A stretch of DNA of 15,655 nt from an uncultured Clostridia bacterium (lineage in GTDB: Bacteria; Bacillota; Clostridia; Oscillospirales; Acutalibacteraceae), in assembly GCA_947628595.1 (NCBI GenBank), contig CANRAN010000015.1, positions 1 through 15,655 of the forward strand, written 5' to 3'. Below, in pieces: positions 9,201 through 15,208 of this stretch. Below the pieces are notes generated by a model. That model had not been told where the DNA came from and did no database searches. It saw only the letters and a program-made list of their open reading frames with translations. Made by a program: the position numbers and the translations under genes. The stretch's first letter is position 1, and every line of letters starts with the position of its first letter.

Positions 9201-10025
9201 CCTTGACATATCATAACGTCTTGCATCAAAGAAGAGGTTATTCAGATGTGTCTGAGCAGCATCCTTTGTAGCAGGCTCACTGGGGCGGAGCTTTTTATAT
9301 ACTTCCTTGAGGGCTTCCTCGCCGTTATTTGTATTATCTTTTTCGAGGGTTGCCGTTATAAGCTTATCCGCACCGAAATATTCGATTATTTCCGAATCTG
9401 TTTCAAGATTATTTTCATAACCGAGAGCCCTTATAAATGTTGTTACGGGAAGCTTGCGGTTTTTATCTATACGGACATAAAATACATCGTTTGCATCGTT
9501 TTCATACTCAAGCCATGCACCCCTGTTAGGTATAACAGTTGCACTGAAAAGCTTGTTGCCGTATTTATCGTGATCCATCTTATAGTAAGCGCCCGGTGAA
9601 CGAACGAGCTGAGAAACGATAACACGTTCCGCTCCGTTTATTACAAATGTTCCGCTCGGTGTCATAAGAGGAAAGTCACCCATAAAAATGTTATCATGCT
9701 CCTGAATTTCACCGCCGGGCTTGGTAAGTCTTACCTTGACCTTAAGCGGAGCAGAATATGTAGCATCTCTTTCCTTACACTCTGCTATACTGTATTTGGG
9801 CTTTGTTACGTCAAGCTTGTAATCCACAAAATCAAGAACCAGATTGCCTGAAAAATCGGTTATTCCCGATACATCCTCAAAAACCTCCTTAAGACCCTTT
9901 TCAAGGAACCATTTATAGGAATCCTTTTGGACCTCGATAAGGTTTGGCATTTCAAGAACCTCGTCAATATGGGAGAAGCTCATTCGTTCAGTTTTGCCAA
10001 GCTGAACGGGTTTGACGTTTACCAT
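6261..10025 (-). CDS. rpoB: DNA-directed RNA polymerase subunit beta
   Basis: This is the beta subunit of RNA polymerase, 1254 residues, forming the other half of the active-site cleft and the rifamycin pocket. Landmarks: N-terminal [20 protein letters not shown]; the protrusion/lobe with [25 protein letters not shown]; the rifampicin region from about residue 498 ([29 protein letters not shown], written here only to mark the site by its parts: D507, H517 and S522 are the susceptible residues); the [21 protein letters not shown] motif split over the fork loop; [12 protein letters not shown] near the catalytic centre; and [20 protein letters not shown] in the C-terminal clamp part. The last ~62 residues are an acidic tail (28 Asp/Glu). 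The start is set at ATG 10025, because GGAG lies 7 nt upstream and homologues begin MVNVKPV; an in-frame ATG 15 codons upstream lacks such support. It is first gene of the rpoBC operon. Confidence 0.98.
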   Translation of the reverse strand: [1254 protein letters not shown]

Positions 10026-10030
10026 ACAAT

Positions 10031-10037
10031 CACTCCA
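10031..10037 (-). promoter_or_regulatory. Ribosome binding site deciding the rpoB start
   Basis: On the minus strand this reads TGGAGTG, with GGAG 7 nt before the ATG at 10025. It favours this start over the in-frame ATG at 10070, which would add 15 residues not seen in other RpoB proteins. Confidence 0.75.
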
Positions 10038-10090
10038 TTCAAATTTATGCTTTGATGAATTCCTCTGCACCGAGAAGCCGCACGCAAAAA

Positions 10091-10195
10091 TTAGTACTTG
10101 ATTTTTTTGTAAATTTGTGCTAATATGCTTATAAAGTTTCCGTGTGGAGGTTGCTTTAAAAAGGCAAAACGGCAGACTTTTCTATAATGGTGCAT
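10091..10195 (-). CDS. Possible 34-residue leader ORF upstream of rpoB
   Basis: An ATG at 10195 opens a 34-codon frame ending in TAA (10091-10093). It encodes a basic peptide starting MHHYRKVCRF and ending YKKIKY, with about ten Lys/Arg/His. The ATG is 6 nt after the TATAAT box, at or next to the predicted transcription start, so the ORF would be leaderless and has no Shine-Dalgarno sequence. It ends 65 nt before rpoB. Leaderless translation is uncommon in Firmicutes and an open frame of this length can arise by chance in AT-rich DNA, so I treat it as a candidate only. Confidence 0.22.
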   Translation of the reverse strand: MHHYRKVCRFAFLKQPPHGNFISILAQIYKKIKY

Positions 10196-10201
10196 TCTAA
10201 A

Positions 10202-10230
10202 ATTATATCACTATAAGGTTCTGTTGTCAA
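10202..10230 (-). promoter_or_regulatory. Perfect-consensus sigma-A promoter of the rpoBC operon
   Basis: On the minus strand, TTGACA (10225-10230), a 17-nt spacer and TATAAT (10202-10207) match the consensus at every position. The predicted start is near 10195, giving a leader of about 170 nt before rpoB. A-tracts lie farther upstream (about 10246-10270), where UP-element-like sequence may help. The -35 box is the inner half of a perfect palindrome (separate entry). Confidence 0.88.
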
Positions 10231-10255
10231 GCGTTTGACAACAGTTTTATTTTTT
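10221..10255. repeat. Perfect palindrome over the rpoB -35 box; also terminator-like on the plus strand
   Basis: Arms 10221-10230 (CTGTTGTCAA) and 10235-10244 (TTGACAACAG) are perfect complements with a 4-nt centre. On the plus strand the hairpin is followed by TTTTATTTTTTT, a typical intrinsic terminator that would stop antisense transcription coming out of rpoB. On the minus strand the right half of the palindrome contains the -35 hexamer, so a dimeric repressor bound here would block RNA polymerase. The TTGTCAA-N4-TTGACAA core differs by one symmetric position from the TTGTTAA-N4-TTAACAA sites described for clostridial Rex. That is a resemblance only. Confidence 0.7.
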
Positions 10256-10321
10256 TATCAAAAAAATAAGATATTTATAAATTTCTGAATTTGATCATAA
10301 AAGAAACACCCGGGAACGTGG

Positions 10322-10369
10322 TAATAAAATAGCTGTCGCATTAAGCTTTTACTTACTTAATGTAACAGC
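10322..10369 (-). terminator. Probable terminator of the MoxR-DUF58-transglutaminase operon
   Basis: Arms 10332-10345 (GCTGTCGCATTAAG) and 10356-10369 (CTTAATGTAACAGC) pair over 5 + 7 bp with a 2-nt internal mismatch and a 10-nt loop. On the minus strand the stem is followed by TATTTTATTAC, a modest U-tract. It lies about 110 nt after the transglutaminase stop and before the rpoB promoter, as expected for separating the two operons. Confidence 0.55.
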
Positions 10370-10392
10370 CATTTTCATAATGGTATTCACTA

Positions 10393-10452
10393 TTAAATAT
10401 CGGCGAGGTGCCGCTGGGGGTAGATACAGGACATACACAAAGGGTTGCCCAT
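10393..10452 (-). other. GC-richer intergenic patch with a 19-codon ORF
   Basis: Between the transglutaminase stop and its probable terminator, a patch of about 50 nt is near 60% GC, while the surrounding non-coding DNA is strongly AT-rich. An ATG at 10452 opens a 19-residue ORF (MGNPLCMSCIYPQRHLADI) ending TAA at 10393-10395. The +1 frame is also open across the patch. No Shine-Dalgarno sequence is seen. It may be a small peptide, a fragment of a dispersed repeat, or part of a structured RNA; I cannot choose among these. Confidence 0.25.
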
Positions 10453-10481
10453 AAATACTAATGTGACGGTTTGTTTAATGG

Positions 10482-13130
10482 TCAGCAAAAGCATTTTATA
10501 AGCTTGAATACAGGCTTTTTGTACCATTTTATTTTCCTATACAGATATTCTGCCGATTCTTCATATATTTTCCGGACAAATTCCGTATCATCGCTGCTTG
10601 TGGTATTTTCAGAGAAATTATCCGTCTGCATTATTTCAATAAGCTTTATTGAAGAATCCTCATTAATGACCGGTACAGACTCACTTAATAATTTTGCGAA
10701 ATCCTCCTCGGAGCCATTCAGACCTGTCAGCAGACCGCTGAAATGTAATGCTCGTATAAGTATGTCGAAAAGCTGTTTACATTGCATTGTTGACCGTCTG
10801 CGCAGAATAAATTTGCGTCTGATCGGTATGAAAATAATGACAGCGCAAATGATACATAATGTTGCTATCAGCATTATTTGCTCAGGTGATAATTCACTGT
10901 CATCATTATCAGATGTTGTATCATCCGAAGCAGAGGATGTATCATTGCTGAAAGTCCAGCCGTATTTTTTCATTATACGATCCATTTCGTTTTTATCATA
11001 TCCGGGGTATTCAGCTATCATATCGCCGTCGGCAGTTGGTGTGACCTCAACGGGAACCCACCCGTAATCTTCCAGAAATATTTCTACCCATGCGTGGGCA
11101 AGATAATCTGTGACCTCTGCCTTGTACTTGTAATCGTTTGATGTTTCCCCGGGGTTTTCAATAGCCCTGAAAGCGTCATTATCTATTGCATAGCCGGTAA
11201 CATATCTTGAGGGAATACCATACATTCTGTACATTAAGGCGGCTGCCGTTGCAAAATGAACGCAATACCCCTTATGATTTTCAAAAAGAAAGTATTCTAT
11301 CGTATCCTTATTGTAGGGAACGTTTCCGGGAGTTTTGGAATAGGTGGCCTTTGTTTGCAGAGTATATAGTATGAATGTTGTAATATCGTTGAGCTCGGTG
11401 AGATCGGTTGAACTGCAAAGCTCTGTAAGCTGCGGCATATTCTCGTATGGGACATAGGTATATTCATTTTGAATTTCTGTTATGTAATTGTCAATAAAAT
11501 TTTTATAACTTTTGCTTCCGCCCCAGTTTTTATCCGCATACAGCTTTTTGACACGGTCTGTGTTTCCGAAGGATGTGCTGTATGTAAACGAAATTGTACC
11601 AATGGATTGCTGTATATCACTTATGCTTTTTTCCGAATAATAGGGTACAAGGATATTGATATATTTATTCTGAGGAGGTGATATACACACTCTGTTGAAA
11701 TCGTTTTCTACGGAAAAGTTTGTGACGATTCCATCGCTGTATATAGCATTTACGGGATCCGAGCTTTTTGTAAGAAGCTGTTCGGGATAATTAGGAAGTT
11801 CATTTTCATCTGCCGTAAAGTATTTGGCATCACCGGCACCTTGTAAATATTCAACTGTTTTTTCATTATAGTCAATCTCAACCCATACATTATCGGTACA
11901 ACTAACATAGAGATGATAATTGTCACCTTGAACATACTCAGCCTCCTGCTTTATTCCGTGTTGCTCGAGCATTTCATTAAGATCATCAAAAAAATCCCGT
12001 ACAGAAAGTTCTATTAGGTTGTTCATAAACGGCTCACGGTAATAATTTCCGACTCTTCTTCTGTTGTTTTGGAAATAATCGTCATCAATATCGTTGTAGT
12101 CCGGAGTATAGTAAGGTGAGTACAGTATCCCGCTGTCGGAAGAATATAATCCCACATCCTGTGCGAAAAATTCATATGCATTCTGCCAATCCTTGCCGTC
12201 ATAATCGCTTCCGACAAAAGCTTTCAAATACAGGCGGTCATCCGGTACTTCCAAAACATCGGCATCAAACATTTTTTCTCCCGTTTGTCTGAGATTTCCC
12301 CGATTTACCGAGCCGTCAAGTATGCCGCTTTCATTATTCTGAGTCAGGCGACTGATAATATCCTGTATAATTCCGTCTACATAATAAACGTGAGAAAGTA
12401 TATCGCTCTCAAATATATTTTCTGCTATAAATGCCGGCAGAAAGCATACAACAATAACTCCGGCAGCGATTACTGTGCTAAGAAAGCCTATCTTTCTATG
12501 TTTTTTTGTCACGAGCGTTCTTCGGGAGGAAGAAGAATTCATGTTAAGCACAATGAAACCGAATTGGAAAGTAGTTATAAGGACAACATCAACCAAACTG
12601 AAGCTTATGCCTATATTTGCTCCAAATATCAGAATAGCTGTACATATAACAAACATAATAGAATGATTGCGTGAAACAAATTCCAAGGTGAATACGAGCA
12701 AAACGGCCATATATGCCGCAACCGCTATAAGAAACGGCGACATTTCCCGGGAGGATCCTGTGGTCAATGACATAAGGCTCCCGGATATGGAATTTGAGTT
12801 TATAAAGACCAACAAAACCGAGATTGCGGTAAGCGGGACAACAATATAATTAAAATATCTGTTATGGTATACGTAAATGTACCACATTATTGTGCTAAGG
12901 GCTATAACTGCAATTTCTGCTATTATAAAATATACTTCCGGTATATTTATTGCTGTATTTGCGGCATTCATTATTCCGAGAATTCCGCAAAGATAGAGAA
13001 TAAGCAGGACAGGGGATTTGTCTGGCAATTTTTTTTCTCTCTCGGATCTTTGCTTCTCGGCTTTTGAAAAATATGTCTTTGACGTTTGGATTTTTATCTT
13101 TTTCTGATGTTGTAGTTTTATATTGCTCAC
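10482..13130 (-). CDS. Membrane-anchored transglutaminase-like protein (TgpA type)
   Basis: This is a protein of up to 882 residues. A basic cytoplasmic N-terminus (about 1-38) is followed by about seven membrane helices (near 41-60, 66-86, 94-111, 132-152, 157-175, 179-196 and 216-235). A large extracellular part holds the transglutaminase core: Cys623 in GYCVHFATAAALMYR, His679 in AHAWVEIF, and Glu695 in GWVPVEVTP, where many relatives have Asp. An acidic Ser/Thr/Asp linker, a final helix (about 752-771) and a cytoplasmic C-terminal segment (DUF4129-like position) close the protein. It probably acts on cell-surface proteins or peptides as a transferase or protease; the substrate is unknown. 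It overlaps the DUF58 stop by 4 nt (GTGA). The start is uncertain: GTG at 13130 lies directly on the GGAGG, so ATA (13121) or TTG (13028) could be used instead. Confidence 0.9.
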   Translation of the reverse strand: MSNIKLQHQKKIKIQTSKTYFSKAEKQRSEREKKLPDKSPVLLILYLCGILGIMNAANTAINIPEVYFIIAEIAVIALSTIMWYIYVYHNRYFNYIVVPLTAISVLLVFINSNSISGSLMSLTTGSSREMSPFLIAVAAYMAVLLVFTLEFVSRNHSIMFVICTAILIFGANIGISFSLVDVVLITTFQFGFIVLNMNSSSSRRTLVTKKHRKIGFLSTVIAAGVIVVCFLPAFIAENIFESDILSHVYYVDGIIQDIISRLTQNNESGILDGSVNRGNLRQTGEKMFDADVLEVPDDRLYLKAFVGSDYDGKDWQNAYEFFAQDVGLYSSDSGILYSPYYTPDYNDIDDDYFQNNRRRVGNYYREPFMNNLIELSVRDFFDDLNEMLEQHGIKQEAEYVQGDNYHLYVSCTDNVWVEIDYNEKTVEYLQGAGDAKYFTADENELPNYPEQLLTKSSDPVNAIYSDGIVTNFSVENDFNRVCISPPQNKYINILVPYYSEKSISDIQQSIGTISFTYSTSFGNTDRVKKLYADKNWGGSKSYKNFIDNYITEIQNEYTYVPYENMPQLTELCSSTDLTELNDITTFILYTLQTKATYSKTPGNVPYNKDTIEYFLFENHKGYCVHFATAAALMYRMYGIPSRYVTGYAIDNDAFRAIENPGETSNDYKYKAEVTDYLAHAWVEIFLEDYGWVPVEVTPTADGDMIAEYPGYDKNEMDRIMKKYGWTFSNDTSSASDDTTSDNDDSELSPEQIMLIATLCIICAVIIFIPIRRKFILRRRSTMQCKQLFDILIRALHFSGLLTGLNGSEEDFAKLLSESVPVINEDSSIKLIEIMQTDNFSENTTSSDDTEFVRKIYEESAEYLYRKIKWYKKPVFKLIKCFC

Positions 13131-14218
13131 CTCCGAAGATCAAAGATATTGCCGATAAGCTGCTTTTCAACCGCTTCAATATCAAAGGAAAAGATATGCT
13201 CTCCTTTAAAATACCATTCAAGCCTTGAATTTATGAGCATCCCTTGCTTACCAACATCCCCTGCTGCATTGTGGAATTCCTCCGAGGTACAACTCATATC
13301 CGATTTGTAGAGTAGGGTAGCTGTTTCTGATATTTTTTCCCGATTCGATATTTCCGCAGTTCTTATACCTCCGGTAACTCTATCATACCAATGAAGCTTT
13401 ATAATGACTTCATTTTCCATAAGTGAGCCGAGGATCGAAAAAACAATTTCATACAGCGCATCAAGCAGCTCAGTTGTAAGATTTGCATCCGAGCTGTCTA
13501 AAACGAGATCAAATATATAATCATTTTCCTTATTGTATTCCTTTATCCACAGCTTTTCTGTTTTGGCAGTAAGGTTTCTATGAATATGACGCATAAGATC
13601 TCCGTCATGGTATTCTCTGAGCAGCCTTATTTCGCTGTGGTCATCTCCGGCTTTGTCAGAGGATGAATCCGCAACAGGGTGAGAGGTATATGTTCCAAAT
13701 GGCGGCATGAGAATACTAACTGTTTTAGGCTCGGGCAAAACAAAAACCTCATATGCTTCCAAGCGTAGCTTTCTTGAGTTTGAAAAAAATCCGAAATAAT
13801 CATAAATTCTGATTTTTTTAGGAATTACCTCTATAAGTCCGCAATACGGTGCCGTAAAGTACAGCTCGGCTGTTGTATCTCCGTCATTACAGCCTGCCGC
13901 ACCCGAATAGAGCTTTTTTCTCGTGCCGCTTTTATCGGTTTTATATTTCATTTCAAGATTTATAGAAAGGCGGTTCACAGGAAGAACGCTTTTATTTTTG
14001 GTTGAAAGCTTCAATGAACCCTCTCGGTTTTTAAACATAAGATTTTTTTGCGGCGGGATATATATGTCAATTTTATATCTTATCACCCTTGAAAAAATGA
14101 AAGCTATAACAATAACCGTAAGCAAGGAAATTACGGATGCAAGCACATAGGATTGCGTGTTCATACCTGCAAAATACCATATGGCGAATATAATTATTAA
14201 TGCAAAGAGCTTTCTCAT
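13127..14218 (-). CDS. DUF58 domain membrane protein
   Basis: This is a 363-residue protein with two N-terminal membrane helices (about 3-18 and 22-43). An extended beta-rich region (about 50-170) follows, then the DUF58 core (about 195-245): IRLLREYHDGDLMRHIHRN, then KLWIKEY and the FDLVLD strand of a vWA-like fold. The usual family motif is R.Y..GD..R.IHW..SA; here the Trp after IH is Arg and SA is TA. The family is believed to work with MoxR ATPases; the biochemical role is not established. The start at 14218 has GGGAG 7 nt upstream and overlaps the MoxR stop as ATGA. The stop overlaps the transglutaminase start. The overlaps on both sides indicate one coupled transcript and probably a stable complex. 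Confidence 0.9.
   Translation of the reverse strand: MRKLFALIIIFAIWYFAGMNTQSYVLASVISLLTVIVIAFIFSRVIRYKIDIYIPPQKNLMFKNREGSLKLSTKNKSVLPVNRLSINLEMKYKTDKSGTRKKLYSGAAGCNDGDTTAELYFTAPYCGLIEVIPKKIRIYDYFGFFSNSRKLRLEAYEVFVLPEPKTVSILMPPFGTYTSHPVADSSSDKAGDDHSEIRLLREYHDGDLMRHIHRNLTAKTEKLWIKEYNKENDYIFDLVLDSSDANLTTELLDALYEIVFSILGSLMENEVIIKLHWYDRVTGGIRTAEISNREKISETATLLYKSDMSCTSEEFHNAAGDVGKQGMLINSRLEWYFKGEHIFSFDIEAVEKQLIGNIFDLRR
13130..13134 (-). promoter_or_regulatory. Shine-Dalgarno sequence colliding with the annotated transglutaminase start
   Basis: On the minus strand GGAGG ends on the first base of the GTG start codon, leaving no spacer. The only codon at a normal distance (8 nt) is ATA at 13121. The overlap with the DUF58 stop suggests translation by re-initiation of ribosomes that have just finished DUF58. 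Confidence 0.5.
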
Positions 14219-15165
14219 TTTTTTGCTCCCATATAAGGCAGATCAACAGTCTGAATGATGTTTTTTATGATACTGAGCCTATCCACGCTGTTGAGCTTGG
14301 CGGAGGAATTAGGAACTATACGGTGAGAAAGCACATAAGGAAGCTGAATCTGTACATCGCTCGGAACGACGAATTTTCTTCCCCTGAGCCATGCAAAGGC
14401 TTTAGACATTTTTACAAGTGCAATAGTAGCACGAGGACTTGCACCTCTTTCTATGTATGGATTATTCCTTGTTGCTACGACCAGACGCAGAATATACTGA
14501 TACACTTCATCCTTTATATATGTATTATGTATATCATTTTGCATTTCCAAAAATATATCTGTTGTAAGAACCGGCGAAGCACTATCAAGACGGGAATCCG
14601 CACCTGTTGTGCGTGCTATTTCCAGCTCACTTTCAAAATCGGGATAGCCGAGTGACATATTTATCATAAACCTGTCTATCTGAGCCTCGGGGAGAAATTG
14701 TGTTCCGCTCGTTCCGGAGGGATTTTGTGTAGCTATAACAAGGAAAGGGGATGGTACTTCCCTCGTCACTCCCTCCACAGATACCTTTCTTTCCTCCATA
14801 ACCTCAAGCAGGGCTGATTGTGTCTTCGGTGAGGTACGATTTATCTCATCTGCAAGAAGAAGATTACAGAAAACACTTCCCGGCTGATATATAAATTTAT
14901 CCTCGTCCCGTCTATATACCGAAAAACCGGTAAGATCGGACGGCATAACGTCGGGGGTAAACTGTACCCTCTTACATTCCATACCCATGGCTGTTGAAAA
15001 TGCAAGTGCAAGCGTAGTTTTTCCGACTCCCGGAATATCCTCTAAGAGAACGTGACCGTTCGCAAGGAAAGCTGTCATAATTTCGAAAATCTCGTTTTCC
15101 TTTCCGAGAATTACCTTATTTACCTCATCAAGCACTCGATGTGCTTCTTCTATATGTTCCAACAT
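14215..15165 (-). CDS. MoxR-family AAA+ ATPase
   Basis: This is a 316-residue cytoplasmic AAA+ ATPase, a full-length MoxR protein. Motifs: Walker A in EDIPGVGKTT (43-51), Walker B LLLADEINR (102-110), sensor 1 ATQNPSG (145-151), the arginine-finger segment EAQIDRF (160-166), and sensor 2 in GASPRA (241-246). The C-terminal lid ends LPYMGAKK. MoxR proteins act as hexameric chaperones that load metals or remodel partner proteins, usually vWA/DUF58 proteins encoded next door, as here. The ATG at 15165 has GGAG 9 nt upstream. It is the first gene of the three-gene module and lies 43 nt downstream of ybaK. No clear promoter or terminator is visible in that gap, so it may be read through from ybaK or a promoter inside it. 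Confidence 0.95.
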   Translation of the reverse strand: MLEHIEEAHRVLDEVNKVILGKENEIFEIMTAFLANGHVLLEDIPGVGKTTLALAFSTAMGMECKRVQFTPDVMPSDLTGFSVYRRDEDKFIYQPGSVFCNLLLADEINRTSPKTQSALLEVMEERKVSVEGVTREVPSPFLVIATQNPSGTSGTQFLPEAQIDRFMINMSLGYPDFESELEIARTTGADSRLDSASPVLTTDIFLEMQNDIHNTYIKDEVYQYILRLVVATRNNPYIERGASPRATIALVKMSKAFAWLRGRKFVVPSDVQIQLPYVLSHRIVPNSSAKLNSVDRLSIIKNIIQTVDLPYMGAKK

Positions 15166-15208
15166 TTTTACACGCTCCGTTCATTCGCAAAATTAAAAAC
15201 CTTCCGGG

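Noticed and set aside
6261..10070. RpoB start 15 codons upstream at ATG 10070
   Set aside because: Known RpoB proteins begin at the MVNVKPV-like position, and the GGAG sequence supports ATG 10025.
10075..10140. Possible hairpin in the rpoB leader (GCAC...AAATT with AATTT...GTGC)
   Set aside because: Pairing is interrupted by a 4-nt asymmetry, the stem is AU-rich and the loop is long; too weak to call, and no L10-type leader motif is visible.
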